Positions 27,373 to 36,187 of a DNA stretch of 64,000 nucleotides are shown here, in pieces. Made by a program: the position numbers and the translations under genes. The notes beneath the pieces are model-generated. The model was not told the DNA's origin. It made no database searches and was given only the letters and a program-made list of their open reading frames with translations. Position 1 is the stretch's first letter; each line of letters opens with the position of its first letter. This DNA is from Anaeromyxobacter dehalogenans 2CP-C (GTDB taxonomy: Bacteria; Myxococcota; Myxococcia; Myxococcales; Anaeromyxobacteraceae): positions 4,128,001 to 4,192,000 of the forward strand of contig NC_007760.1 in the NCBI RefSeq assembly GCF_000013385.1, read 5' to 3'.

Positions 27373-27807
27373 ATGACCAGGACCACGGTTGCGCTGGTCG
27401 CCGCGCTCGCTGCTGCTCCGCTGCTGGTGCCGACGGCCGCTGACGCGGGCACCCACGTCCGCGGCTACTACCGGAAGAACGGGACGTACGTCGCGCCGCA
27501 CTACCGGAGCTCGCCGGGCTCGGGCGCCGTCCGCAGCCACCCGCCGCGGACGTACCGGCGAACGCCGACGCCCTCGTACACGCCGCGCGATCATCACGGG
27601 AAGGTCAAGCGGAGCAGCTCGGCGAAGGCCGCGTTCCGGCGTTCGCACCCCTGCCCATCGACGGGCCGCAGCTTGGGCGCGTGCCCGGGCTACGAGGTGG
27701 ACCACGTGACGCCGCTCGCCTGCGGTGGCTCGGACGCCGCCTCGAACATGCAGTGGCTCACCACGCGAGAGAACCGGCGCAAGGGTGCCGCGGGCTGCCG
27801 GCGCTGA
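27373..27807 (+). CDS. Secreted HNH endonuclease
   Basis: 144 residues. An N-terminal signal peptide (1-25, VALVAALAAAPLLVPTAADA) is followed by a low-complexity Pro/Arg/Tyr linker. The C-terminal HNH domain has a Cys at 94, Cys at 104, Asp110-His111 in YEVDHVTPLACGG, Asn125, and Asn134 in TTRENRRKG. Such exported HNH proteins could degrade extracellular or periplasmic DNA. No immunity gene is visible. It diverges from the two-gene operon. Confidence 0.72.
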   Translation: MTRTTVALVAALAAAPLLVPTAADAGTHVRGYYRKNGTYVAPHYRSSPGSGAVRSHPPRTYRRTPTPSYTPRDHHGKVKRSSSAKAAFRRSHPCPSTGRSLGACPGYEVDHVTPLACGGSDAASNMQWLTTRENRRKGAAGCRR

Positions 27808-28063
27808 CGCGCCTGATGGTCGGTTCGGTCACGACGGGCCGACGCCACGCACATCGCCGCACAGCAGTTGCCTACCCCTGCGCGGAAGCGATCCTTTGCA
27901 CTCGGTCCGCCTCGCGCGCCGGGTCGTTGAGCGGCCACACCCCCCGGACCGTTTCGGCCCCGCGCGCGCTGGCACCTGCCGCAGATCGCGGCCGGGTGAT
28001 TGCGGCGCCCGACCCCGCAGCGCGTCGTGCAGTAGGTCGCGCTTCCATGCGCGCAGGTTCACT

Positions 28064-29863
28064 TCACCGCTTTCCCTTTGTTCGCAGAGCCTGCCCGATG
28101 GCCTCCTCAGACGGTCGTCCCGCCTGTTCACGTATTAAGGGCGTGGCCGTTTCTGACGAGTGCTCAGGAACGGTAACAAGCACCCCTCGGCGCGGAGGCG
28201 GCGCGGGTAGCGCCATGCCCGGCAGCACCAAGGTGCCACCGGCGGGCGGCGTGGTTTCGGTAATTTCGACGCCGGGATAGTCGACCCGCCGCCCGGCAAA
28301 GATGTCTGACGCGGATACGATCTGAAGCCGAGGGTACTTGCGCCCGGTATGAGGGTCTTTCCACATGCCCGCACGCGCCGCCTCGACCCGCATCTCCTGC
28401 GTCGGATCCTGCATCGTGACAAGCACGCCCATCGCGGCCTTTTCTCGCTGAACTGTGCCGTGAAGTTCTCGTACGTTGGCTGGCGTAACTGTGCGTCCGC
28501 CCTTCACGGAGACAACAATTTCGTAGACTCGCCCGTCAGCGCGGAACTTGATCATCCCGTCGATTCCGCGATCGCGTCCGCGCCTGCCCTCGCGCCGTCC
28601 CGGGACACCACCTACTGGGTGCGCACCGATCCGATGCACGGCCCACCACTGGAATTGGTACTTATCCGTCTCGGCCAGATCCCGGGCGCTCTCCAGGTCC
28701 TGCGGCTCGCCAGCAAGTTCGTACTGAATCCCAGGGAACCCGCTCGCGAGCCGGTCTCTGATCACCCGGATCGCCAAGTACGTCACATCGATACCGATCC
28801 ATTCACGGCCTAGGCGCTGAGCCGCTTCCACCGCGGTGCCGCACCCGCAAAAAGGATCAAGCACAACGTCGCCGGGACAGGAGGAGGTCGCGATGATGCG
28901 CTCGAGCAGTGCGAGCGGTTTTTGTGTCGGGTACCCCAGTCGCTCCGCTGCCTGGGAGTTCACGGGAGGGATATCGTCCCAGAGGCTTTGAACCTTCACG
29001 CCCTTCGACTCATCGAGATACATCTTCAGGCGAAGTTGACCGCCGCGTTTCGTCGGGAAATGGAGGCGCCCGGCGGTGTCGTACTGCCGCATCCTCTCCG
29101 GATCGCAGGACCACCCGTTACGATGCGGCTGGTACGTCACCCCGTTGCTCGCGTGATACGCGTAGTGCAGGTTCGGCCGCGGCTTCGGGCTCCGCAGCGT
29201 GACCGACTGCCAGACGCGACCGTCCTCGTCCTTCCCGCTAAAGCGCTTCGCCGCGTACTCCGCCGTGAACGGGCGATACTGACAGTGGAACTGGTACTCG
29301 GGAGATCGCGTGTAGAACAAGATGGTGTCGGTTACCGCACCGAAGTTTCGCCGCGGGTCACCGTGGCTGTGCGTTCGCTTCCATATGATCTCGTTTCGGA
29401 ATTGCTCTGGACCGAAGATGGCGTCCATGAGCAGTTTCAAATAGTGGCTGGCGGTCGGATCGCAGTGCAAGTAGATGGAGCCGCTCCGTGCGAGCACGCG
29501 CCGCAACTCGATCAACCGAGGCGCCATCATCACCAGATACGCCGCCATGTCACTTCTCTGCGGAAGCGCCTTGTAGAACGCTTCGATCAGCACGGACACC
29601 GCAGGCGGGATACCGTGGTTCACGGAGTCTGGCCCGGTCAGCTCCTCGTATGTCTCCTGCGCCTGCTGGTCCCAGTGCCAGCAATCCTCAAACGCTCGGA
29701 GTTGCGCGACTGACGACGAGAGGTCGTGCTCCTTGAAGAGCACGTTGTAGTCCTGGTTGGAGTTGAAGGGAGGGTCGAGGTACACGAGATCGACGCACTC
29801 ATCCGGAACGAACTCGCGCAGCATTGGCAGGTTGTCGCCGTAATAGAGCTTTCCGGGTCGCAT
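28064..29863 (-). CDS. DNA methyltransferase with a C-terminal restriction-endonuclease-like domain
   Basis: 599 residues. The order of motifs is that of beta-class N6-adenine/N4-cytosine methyltransferases: catalytic LDPPF at Asp30-Phe33, a target-recognition region (~150-300), then the SAM site [15 protein letters not shown] at ~336-350. From ~400 follows a Mrr-like nuclease fold: [11 protein letters not shown] with the acidic residue and EIVVSVKGG near 450 with the lysine. The usual E/Q before x-K is Ser, seen in related fusions I recall. A single chain might both methylate and cut, or only methylate. An inverted repeat overlaps the start region. Confidence 0.82.
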   Translation of the reverse strand: MRPGKLYYGDNLPMLREFVPDECVDLVYLDPPFNSNQDYNVLFKEHDLSSSVAQLRAFEDCWHWDQQAQETYEELTGPDSVNHGIPPAVSVLIEAFYKALPQRSDMAAYLVMMAPRLIELRRVLARSGSIYLHCDPTASHYLKLLMDAIFGPEQFRNEIIWKRTHSHGDPRRNFGAVTDTILFYTRSPEYQFHCQYRPFTAEYAAKRFSGKDEDGRVWQSVTLRSPKPRPNLHYAYHASNGVTYQPHRNGWSCDPERMRQYDTAGRLHFPTKRGGQLRLKMYLDESKGVKVQSLWDDIPPVNSQAAERLGYPTQKPLALLERIIATSSCPGDVVLDPFCGCGTAVEAAQRLGREWIGIDVTYLAIRVIRDRLASGFPGIQYELAGEPQDLESARDLAETDKYQFQWWAVHRIGAHPVGGVPGRREGRRGRDRGIDGMIKFRADGRVYEIVVSVKGGRTVTPANVRELHGTVQREKAAMGVLVTMQDPTQEMRVEAARAGMWKDPHTGRKYPRLQIVSASDIFAGRRVDYPGVEITETTPPAGGTLVLPGMALPAPPPRRGVLVTVPEHSSETATPLIREQAGRPSEEAIGQALRTKGKR

Positions 29864-29865
29864 AA

Positions 29866-29889
29866 ATTACGCCTATCACTCAGCGTAAT
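29866..29889 (-). promoter_or_regulatory. Inverted-repeat operator before the methyltransferase
   Basis: ATTACGC (29866-29872) and GCGTAAT (29883-29889) form a perfect 7-bp inverted repeat with a 10-base spacer, ending 3 bases before the ATG at 29863. Upstream TTGAGA and TGATAG could be promoter boxes, so a bound protein would block initiation. This resembles C-box-type or self-regulated methyltransferase control; no separate controller gene was found. Confidence 0.55.
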
Positions 29890-29927
29890 CCGTTCTCAAA
29901 CTTATCGACCGATTCCAGGCGATATCG

Positions 29928-30299
29928 CTAACGGCGCGAGACGCCGAGGCGCTCGAGGTTCCGCCTGCGCGCCCGGGCGATCCCGCACTCCGGCGAGCAG
30001 GTCCGGGCGCGCCGCCGCATCAGCTCGCGCAGGCCGCGCGCGCGGCGCCGCTCGAGCGCCTCGCCCCACCCGACGCCGCACTCGGAGCAGCTCCACGCCG
30101 CCCCGCGTGGCTCCCGGATCCGGACGCGCTTCGCGCGCGCCCAGCGCGCCTCGGCGAGCCGGCGGGCACGGGCCCTCGAGCAGGTCGGGGAGCAGGTCCT
30201 CGCCGCGATCGTCAGCGGCGGGAGGCCGGCCCGCCGGCGGCGCCGGTCGGCCGTCGTCCACGGGCACCGGCACTCGGAGCAACGCCACCAGGAGGGCAC
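29928..30299 (-). CDS. Duplicated cysteine-motif protein
   Basis: 123 residues from a GTG. Two similar halves each carry a CSEC pair and a CSPxC pair: Cys7/Cys10 with Cys36/Cys40, and Cys71/Cys74 with Cys101/Cys105, each followed by an Arg-rich helix (ARARRLAEARWARAK, ARARRRNLERLG). This looks like two zinc-binding modules from an internal duplication, perhaps binding nucleic acid. No family recognised. It is upstream of the methyltransferase on the same strand. Confidence 0.55.
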   Translation of the reverse strand: MPSWWRCSECRCPWTTADRRRRRAGLPPLTIAARTCSPTCSRARARRLAEARWARAKRVRIREPRGAAWSCSECGVGWGEALERRRARGLRELMRRRARTCSPECGIARARRRNLERLGVSRR

Positions 30300-30408
30300 G
30301 AGGACAGCCTACGCGATTGTGGCGGGCATGCGATCGACTCTAGGTGTTCTCACTGGTTGTCAGACCCTCATGGATCCGTGTCCGCACCCGCAGGAGGAGG
30401 AGATCACC

Positions 30409-30597
30409 ATGTCGAACTCGAAGAAGCTGATCGTGGCCGGGTACGTCGCGGAGATGTTCACGCGGACGGACGTTCCGACGCTGGGCGGATCGGTGACGCT
30501 CAAGGGCTTCCGGTGCAAGATGTGCGACCTCACCGTGCTAGCGGAAACGAAGGAGCAGGTTCCGCCGCATGAGTGCGACCGCGGATCGGTGCTCTAG
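30409..30597 (+). CDS. Small CxxC...HxC protein
   Basis: 62 residues. A strong AGGAGGAGG site precedes the ATG. Cys36-x2-Cys39 and His54-x-Cys56 make a likely zinc knuckle (FRCKMCDLTVLAE ... PPHEC). Not recognised. The next gene starts with a GTG directly after its TAG, so they form a pair. Confidence 0.55.
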   Translation: MSNSKKLIVAGYVAEMFTRTDVPTLGGSVTLKGFRCKMCDLTVLAETKEQVPPHECDRGSVL

Positions 30598-30789
30598 GTG
30601 GACCCGCTCGTCCTGCTCCTCGCGGTCCCGGTCGGGCTCGCGCTGACCTGGGTGTCGTTCTACGTGGCGGCGCACGCCGTGCTCAAGGCGTGGCGCCGGT
30701 CCCGGATGCGCCAGGTCGCGGCTGAGGAGGACCTCGCCGACGCCCGTGCCGAGGAGCGCCTCGCGCGGATGCGGACCGGCCGCGGCTAG
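30598..30789 (+). CDS. Small single-pass membrane protein
   Basis: 63 residues from a GTG abutting the previous stop. One transmembrane helix (LVLLLAVPVGLALTWVSFYVAAHAV is the hydrophobic region, residues ~4-28) is followed by a charged coiled-coil-like tail. Unknown function; probably translated together with the CxxC protein before it. Confidence 0.5.
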   Translation: MDPLVLLLAVPVGLALTWVSFYVAAHAVLKAWRRSRMRQVAAEEDLADARAEERLARMRTGRG

Positions 30790-31142
30790 AACGCCGCGCC
30801 GACCAGCAGCACCGCGCCGCCCGGCCCGCCGGCGACGGTGGCAACGCCCTCCGCCTGCCACCGCCAGAGGCTCACGCGGCGCGTGGCGACGGCGCCGGCG
30901 AGCCACCCCGAGGGCGAGACCACGCCGAAGCGGCTGGGGCGATCCTCGTGCGCCTGGCAGGGCTCCGCGGGAGGCGTCCGCGCGGCGAGCGTCGCCGGCG
31001 CCGAGAACAGCTGCCGTGTCACCAGCGCGCCGCTCCCCTCGAGCCGCGCCCCGAGCGTGCCGGTCAGCCGGTACTCGCCTGCGGCCAGGCCGCGCTCGAG
31101 CACCAGGTCGGTGCCGAGCAGGAGCTCGCCGCCGCCCGGGCG
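30786..31142 (-). pseudogene. C-terminal fragment of an unknown beta-rich protein
   Basis: Protein-like on the - strand from about 31142 (GGGELLLGTDLVLERGLAAG) to a stop at 30786, without a start codon that fits. The visible part is strand-rich (EYRLTGTLGARLEGSG, VATVAGGPGGAVLLVGAAF). The coding signal breaks off where the recombinase-like fragment on the other strand begins, so this is probably a gene truncated at a deletion junction. Confidence 0.35.
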
Positions 31143-31421
31143 CGGGCCGAGTCGGCCGAGCGGCGGAGCGCCGTCGCGGCCGAGCTCGAGGTGAAGGTGG
31201 CCGCGCTCCGCGAGCGCCTCGCCGACGCGACCGACCAGGACTGGCGCCAGCTCGTGGAGATCCTGTTCCCGCGCACCGCGGCGACCGGCATCCGCGTCTT
31301 CCCGGACGGCCGGATCGACCTGCGCGGCGCGCTCTCGCTGGACGACGGCGGCGAAGCCGCGCTCTCGCGCGCCGCGCGCGACACCTCGCGCGTGCTGGTC
31401 CGGCTCGCGACGCGATCGTAG
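31143..31421 (+). pseudogene. C-terminal fragment of a large serine recombinase
   Basis: About 92 codons: a coiled coil (AELEVKVAALRERLADA) and then DWRQLVEILFPRTAATGIRV with FPDGRIDLRGAL. The tail pattern (W-R-x2-hydrophobic, G-I-x-hydrophobic-FPDG-x-hydrophobic) mirrors the tail of the recA-element recombinase (SWRRILEWL ... EILLFPDGWLEVNG). It ends 16 bases before the comM remnant, where an integrase gene would be expected. The catalytic domain is gone. Assignment rests on that similarity by eye. Confidence 0.5.
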
Positions 31422-31437
31422 GCCGGCGGAGGGTTCT

Positions 31438-31638
31438 CCGAACCGTCACCCGCTTCGACGGGAGCTTCACCCCGAGGTTCCGGATGGCGGCGAGCACCCG
31501 CACCTCGGCCTCGCGCACCGGCCCGGCCGCGAGCCCGACGATGTAGAACCCGGGCAACCCGACCGTCGCGTCCATCTCGACGTCCACCGGGACGGCGTTC
31601 ACGCCGAGCACCGCCCCGGATCGCACGCGCACGAGCAT
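31438..31638 (-). pseudogene. comM: comM, 5' part
   Basis: The first ~66 codons of ComM/YifB: MLVRVRSGAVLGVNAVPVDV, GLPGFYIVGLAAGPVREAEV and LGVKLPSKRVTV. Homology stops after VTV, where relatives continue NLAPADxRKEG; here the frame reads RRTLRRPT. With the 3' part at 24569-25272 this shows that comM is interrupted and partly deleted. Confidence 0.82.
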
Positions 31639-31789
31639 GCACGCGCGTTCAGCAGCCCGCGTGCCAGCGGCGGGCGCCCGCCGCGCCCCGTGGATCCGCG
31701 GGTCCGGGCCGCGCGGCAGGCGCGGCGAGCGGCGATCGGGTCCGGGGAACGTCCGGCGCGGACGGCGCGCGGCCGGCCGCCGCCGGCGC

Positions 31790-32470
31790 TCAGCGCGCCA
31801 GCGCGACGGCGCGGGCGAGGACCGCGTCGATCATGGCCGGGGTGAGCCGGCCGGTCTGCGTGTTCTGCTGGGAGGGGTGGTAGCAGCCGAGCACCGCCGG
31901 GAGCCCGGGCAGGCGCAGCTCGGCGCCGTGCCCGAAGCGCGGCCGCGGGCGCGGGAGCTCGCGCCCGGCGCGGCGCAGCGCGGCCAGGATCGCGTCCCAC
32001 CCGACGGACCCGAGCGCGACGAGCACCCGCGGGGCGAGCAGCGCGAGCTCGCGGTCGAGGAACGGCGCGCAGCGCTCCAGCTCGTCGGGGGTGGGCCGGT
32101 TGTCGGGCGGCGCGCACCGGCAGGCGGAGGTGATCCAGGCGCCCTCGAGCGCGAGGCCGTCGTCGCGCGCCCGCGAGCTGGGCTGGCTGGCGAGCCCGGC
32201 CCGGTGGAGCGCCGCGTACAGGAAGTCGCCGGACCGATCGCCGGTGAACATGCGCCCGGTGCGGTTCGAGCCGTGCGCGCCCGGCGCGAGCCCCACCAGC
32301 GCGATGCGCGCGCGGGCGTCGCCGAAGCCGGGGATGGGCCGGCCCCAGTAGACCTCGTCGCGGTAGGCGCGCCGCTTCTCGCGCGCCACCTGCTCGCGCC
32401 AGGCGACCAGGCGCGGGCAGGCGCGGCAGCGGACGACCTCGGCGGCGACGGCGGAGAGCGTGTCGGCCAT
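31790..32470 (-). CDS. Uracil-DNA glycosylase, family 5 (UdgB type)
   Basis: 226 residues. Cys residues in RCRACPRL, ACRCAPPD and LGCYHPS fit the 4Fe-4S cluster of family 4/5 enzymes. The active-site motif GLAPGAHGSNRTGRMFTGDRSG has Ala-His where family 4 has the Glu, typical of family 5, and HPSQQNTQTGRL is the second motif. It removes uracil and other deaminated bases from DNA. It stands alone between the comM remnant and the TPR lipoprotein gene. Confidence 0.88.
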   Translation of the reverse strand: MADTLSAVAAEVVRCRACPRLVAWREQVAREKRRAYRDEVYWGRPIPGFGDARARIALVGLAPGAHGSNRTGRMFTGDRSGDFLYAALHRAGLASQPSSRARDDGLALEGAWITSACRCAPPDNRPTPDELERCAPFLDRELALLAPRVLVALGSVGWDAILAALRRAGRELPRPRPRFGHGAELRLPGLPAVLGCYHPSQQNTQTGRLTPAMIDAVLARAVALAR

Positions 32471-32556
32471 GCGGGAGGGCGGAAGAGGTGCGGCCCGGTC
32501 CGGCGGGTTCGTCCGCCGTCCGGGCCGCGTCCATCGCGGGCTCGCGCCCGGCGCCG

Positions 32557-34110
32557 CTACTTCTTCAGGCGCCGCTTCGCGTCCTCCACCTGGCTCTTCG
32601 CCACGGTGTCGGTGACGCCCTGCACGGCGACCGCGGCCGCGAACGCCTCCTGGGCCTTGGCGTTGTTCTTCGCGAACGAGAACAGCGTCCCGGCGCGGTA
32701 GAGCGCGCGGGCGGCGAAGTTCGGGTCGCCCTTGGCGCAGGTCGGGTCCTTGCCGAACACCAGGTACCGAGCGGCCGCGTCGGCGGTCTTCTTGGCGGTG
32801 TCGAGCTCGGCCGCGACGTTCTGGAGCGCCACGCAGCGGTTCGGATCGCCCGGCCACTTCTCCACGAACTCGGAGTACATGCGGGCCGCGCCGGCGTGGT
32901 CGCCCTTCTTCGAGTGCTGGGCCGCGAGCAGCAGCGCGTTCTGCGGCGCCACCTTCGACTCCGGGAACTCCTTCAGGATGCGCTGGCGGAGCGCGCTCGC
33001 CTTGGCCCCGTCGCCGGCCTTGTCCCAGGCGATGGCGGCGTTGTGCAGCGCGCCGGCCACGTCGCCGCTCGACGGATCGGCGGCGAGCGCCTCGAACGCC
33101 TTGGCGGCCTCGGCCGGCTTGCCGGACTCGAGCAGCTTCTGCGCCTCGGCGAAGCGGGCGCCGGCCTCGGTGCGGCCGAGGTCCTGGAGGACCTTCTCGT
33201 ACGACGCCTTGGCCTTCGGATCGAGGCCGGGCTTCTGCGCCTGCGCGGTCACCAGGTCGCGCACGCGCTTCGCGGCGGCCTCGTGCCCGGCGGCGTCCTT
33301 CGCGAACGCGAACGTCTGCAGGTAGAGCGGCGCGGCCGCCTCGATCACGTCCGCGTCGTCGGGCCAGCGCTGCAGCACCACCTCGAAGCGGCGGCGCGCC
33401 TCCTCCATGTTGTCGAACGCGTACTGCACCTCGGCGGCGATGAGCGCGAGCTGCTGCGGGGCGACCAGGCGCCGCTCGGCCGCGGGCTTCTGCTGCTCCG
33501 GGTCGGCGTCGATGTTCGCGAGGTACACGTCGGTCGTGTCCACGAAGCGCTTCCAGGCGCCGGGCGGCGTGCGGGGCTTCAGCGCCTCGCCCTTGCGCTG
33601 CTCGACGTACGCCAGCTTGATGGGCTCGAGCTTGCCGGCCTTCACGTCCGCGTTGGCGGCCATGAGCCAGGCCTGCGCCGCGAGGTGGCCCGCGATCGCC
33701 TTGGTCTTCGGGCCGGCGTGCGGATCGGCCGAGGTCCGCTCGGCCGCCTGCGCCGCCTTCTCCCACTGCTGCGCCTGCATGAACAGCTCGGCGGCGCTGT
33801 AGCGGATGGGGATCTGGTACTCGTTCGCGCCGAAGCGGTCGTTGAAGTTGCCGAGGCCCTCGGCGGCGGTGGCCCACTCGGCGCGGGCCTGGTCCATGTT
33901 GCCGGCCTGGGCCGCGATGTCGCCGCGCCGCTTGTGGTCGAGCACGTCGGAGTAGAAGGCCCGCTCGGCGTCCTCCTGGATCGCGCTCGCGGTCGGCATC
34001 TTCTCGTCGGCCTGCTTGAAGCGTTCCGCGGTCCCCTTGCCCGCGCCGCCGCCGGTGGCGCAGGCGGTCGCGAGGAGCAGGAGGGCCGCCATCCGGATCT
34101 TCGATGTCAT
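32557..34110 (-). CDS. TPR-repeat lipoprotein
   Basis: 517 residues. The signal LLLLATAC places a lipid anchor at a Cys near residue 16. The remainder is helical with many TPR-type repeats (WEKAAQAAERTSAD, MEEARRRFEVVLQRWP, AAKAFEALAADPSSG, AARMYSEFVEKWPGDPN). Proteins like this act as scaffolds in the periplasm or outer membrane. The ATG at 34110 was chosen as the start of the signal sequence; a GAGG lies upstream. In myxobacteria similar TPR lipoproteins accompany motility and secretion genes, and mglBA is next, but a link is only suggested. Confidence 0.7.
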   Translation of the reverse strand: MTSKIRMAALLLLATACATGGGAGKGTAERFKQADEKMPTASAIQEDAERAFYSDVLDHKRRGDIAAQAGNMDQARAEWATAAEGLGNFNDRFGANEYQIPIRYSAAELFMQAQQWEKAAQAAERTSADPHAGPKTKAIAGHLAAQAWLMAANADVKAGKLEPIKLAYVEQRKGEALKPRTPPGAWKRFVDTTDVYLANIDADPEQQKPAAERRLVAPQQLALIAAEVQYAFDNMEEARRRFEVVLQRWPDDADVIEAAAPLYLQTFAFAKDAAGHEAAAKRVRDLVTAQAQKPGLDPKAKASYEKVLQDLGRTEAGARFAEAQKLLESGKPAEAAKAFEALAADPSSGDVAGALHNAAIAWDKAGDGAKASALRQRILKEFPESKVAPQNALLLAAQHSKKGDHAGAARMYSEFVEKWPGDPNRCVALQNVAAELDTAKKTADAAARYLVFGKDPTCAKGDPNFAARALYRAGTLFSFAKNNAKAQEAFAAAVAVQGVTDTVAKSQVEDAKRRLKK

Positions 34111-34377
34111 GTTGAGCACCTCGTTCCAGTGTCTCGCTCGCCCCGTCGCATGCCGTGGGCGGCGCACTTCGGACTCGCAACCAACCGGGCGGGCCGGTGG
34201 TCGACCGGTCGAACGGTTGGAATCCCGAGGAAATACGCCATCCCGGCGCGCACCGCCAGAACTAAAGTCGAGTCCGCAGGGGTCCGAGCGGCCCGCGCGG
34301 GCGCACGGACGATGCGCACGGCCGGCGCGCGCGGCGAGGCGCTCCGGCGGCTGCGCGCGGGCGCGCGGGGGAGCCGG

Positions 34378-34965
34378 CTAGCCGCCCTTCTTCAGCTCGG
34401 TGAGCACCAGCTTCGCGACCGACTTCAGCGTGTCGAACACGCCCACGCCGGTCGGGGCGACCGCCTGGAACTCCGGGACGCCGCGCGGGTTGAGCAGGCG
34501 GCGGAGCTCGTCCACGGTGGCGGTGTTGGGCAGGTCGCGCTTGTTGTACTGCACCACGTACGGGATCTTGTTCAGGTCGTAGCCCTGCTCGGCCAGGTTC
34601 ACGCGGAGGTTCTCGACCGACTCGAGGTTCGCCTCCATGCGCTCGATCTGCGAGTCGGCCACGAACACCACGCCGTCCACGCCCTTCAGGATCAGCTTGC
34701 GGGAGGCGTCGTAGAACACCTGGCCCGGCACCGTGTACAGGTGGAAGCGGGTCTTGAAGCCGCGGATCTCGCCCAGCGACAGCGGGAGGAAGTCGAAGAA
34801 GAGGGTCCGCTCGGTCTCGGTGGCGAGCGAGATCATCTTCCCCTTCGCGTCGGGGTTGGTCTTCGCGTAGACGTACTGGAGGTTGGTCGTCTTCCCGCAC
34901 AGGCCGGGGCCGTAGTAGACGATCTTGCAGTTGATCTCGCGCGAGCTGTAGTTGATGAAGCTCAT
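34378..34965 (-). CDS. mglA: Ras-like GTPase MglA (polarity and gliding motility switch)
   Basis: 195 residues, near-identical in outline to Myxococcus Mgl[22 protein letters not shown]-loop GPGLCGKTT, the DxxG-equivalent TVPG (the known Gly-for-Asp form, no classical DxxG), and QYNKRD as the NKxD motif. MglA-GTP marks the leading cell pole and drives motility; MglB is its GAP. The start at 34965 matches the family; an upstream in-frame ATG at 34971 adds two residues. It follows mglB after two bases. Confidence 0.95.
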   Translation of the reverse strand: MSFINYSSREINCKIVYYGPGLCGKTTNLQYVYAKTNPDAKGKMISLATETERTLFFDFLPLSLGEIRGFKTRFHLYTVPGQVFYDASRKLILKGVDGVVFVADSQIERMEANLESVENLRVNLAEQGYDLNKIPYVVQYNKRDLPNTATVDELRRLLNPRGVPEFQAVAPTGVGVFDTLKSVAKLVLTELKKGG

Positions 34966-34967
34966 GA

Positions 34968-35447
34968 TCACTCGCTGAACAGATTGTCGATGTCGTCGTC
35001 GGTGATCTCGGCGAACGGGCTCGCGGCGCCGGGCGCGGCCTGCTTCCTGGCCAGCGCGTCGAACACCCGGGCCAGCTCCTCCCCCGCCTTCTTCACCCGC
35101 AGGCGCACCAGGCCGAGCGAGCTCTTCGCGTCGAAGATGACGACCAGCACCACCCGGCCGCCCACGATGCTCATGTGGAGCGATTCCTTCTCGCCCTCGT
35201 GGAACTGGTTCGGGAACTCCTTCTCGCCGATGAGCTTGGCGAGGCCGCCCATGGCCGCGACGTTACCCGCGGTGAGGGACGCGAGCGAGGTGGTGTCCAG
35301 GTTCTGCGCCTGCCCGCTCGACGCGATGAGCTGGCCGTTCTTGTCGACGAGGAAGACGACCTTGGCGTTCGCGTCGCGCGTGAGCCGGTCGCAGATCCCG
35401 GCGATGAGCCGGAACTCCTCCTCGTACATCACCAAGCCGGAATTCAT
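34968..35447 (-). CDS. mglB: MglB, GTPase-activating protein of MglA (roadblock/LC7)
   Basis: 159 residues. The roadblock/LC7 fold shows as [34 protein letters not shown]-type segments, then [27 protein letters not shown] and the signature C terminus [17 protein letters not shown] shared with Myxococcus MglB. It dimerises and stimulates MglA GTP hydrolysis at the lagging pole. The stop overlaps the start region of mglA, forming the mglBA operon. Confidence 0.95.
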   Translation of the reverse strand: MNSGLVMYEEEFRLIAGICDRLTRDANAKVVFLVDKNGQLIASSGQAQNLDTTSLASLTAGNVAAMGGLAKLIGEKEFPNQFHEGEKESLHMSIVGGRVVLVVIFDAKSSLGLVRLRVKKAGEELARVFDALARKQAAPGAASPFAEITDDDIDNLFSE

Positions 35448-35587
35448 GGGCCGTCGCTCTCCGCGAAGATCCGAGTGATGGGCGAATACCAGGGAACCGT
35501 GCCGCGTTCAATCGGGGCCGGCGCGTGTAGCGCGATATCGCACCGGGGAGGCGCTACGGCGAGGCCCGGAGCCGTCGCCCGCCGCGC

Positions 35588-36184
35588 TCAGAGCTCGCGG
35601 CGGCCGGCCAGCGCGCGGGCCAGCGTCACCTGATCAGCGTATTCGAGATCCCCGCCCATGGGAACACCTTGGGCGATGCGGGTGACCTTCAGCCCCATCG
35701 GCTTCAGGAGCTTCGTCAGGTAGAGCGCGGTGGCCTCGCCCTCGACGTCCGGGTTCGTCGCCACCACGATCTCGTCGGCCGGCTCGCGCTCGAGGCGCAC
35801 CAGCAGCTCGCGGATCTTGAGGTCGGACGGGCCCACGCCGTCGAGCGGCGAGAGCGCGCCGTGGAGCACGTGGTAGCGGCCGCGGAACTCGTGGGTGCGC
35901 TCCACCGCCAGCAGGTCCGGCACGCCCTCCACCACGCAGATCATCCGGGCGTCGCGCTCCGGGTCGCGGCAGATCGCGCAGGGGTCCTGGTCGGTGAGCG
36001 TCTGGCAGGTCGAGCACAGCCGCACGTCGCGCACCACGCCGGCGATGGCCGCGGCGAGGTCGCCGGCGTAGCCGGCGCCGGCCTTGAGGATGTGGAACGC
36101 CAGGCGCTGCGCGGTCTTCTCCCCGATGCCGGGGAGCTTCGCCAGCTCCTTCACCAGGCGCGCGATGGGATCCGCGACGGCCAT
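35588..36184 (-). CDS. recR: Recombination mediator RecR
   Basis: 198 residues. The helix-hairpin-helix LPGIGEKTAQRLAFHIL, the zinc finger with CSTCQTLTDQDPCAIC, and the Toprim domain (ICVVEGVPDLLAVE ... VVATNPDVEGEATALYL) come in the usual order. RecR with RecO/RecF loads RecA on gapped DNA. It sits 3 bases after ybaB in the standard dnaX-ybaB-recR order. Notably recA itself is disrupted elsewhere in the window. Confidence 0.95.
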   Translation of the reverse strand: MAVADPIARLVKELAKLPGIGEKTAQRLAFHILKAGAGYAGDLAAAIAGVVRDVRLCSTCQTLTDQDPCAICRDPERDARMICVVEGVPDLLAVERTHEFRGRYHVLHGALSPLDGVGPSDLKIRELLVRLEREPADEIVVATNPDVEGEATALYLTKLLKPMGLKVTRIAQGVPMGGDLEYADQVTLARALAGRREL

Positions 36185-36187
36185 CGA

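Larger units (their letters stand above)
25273..31437. mobile_element. Decayed integrated element in comM
   Basis: Everything between the two comM remnants is foreign to comM. It includes visibly less GC-rich genes (about 25590-29890), a methyltransferase-nuclease fusion, a membrane-protein pair, a secreted HNH nuclease and mini-genes. At the far right is a fragment resembling the C terminus of a large serine recombinase, pointing at the comM junction. No clear direct repeat links the ends, and part of comM is lost, so the original element has been eroded by deletion. Boundaries are from where comM homology stops. Confidence 0.65.

Noticed and set aside
25273-31437. Direct repeats or target-site duplication of the comM element
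   Set aside because: The sequences around 25272 and 31437 share no convincing repeat; deletion has probably removed one end.
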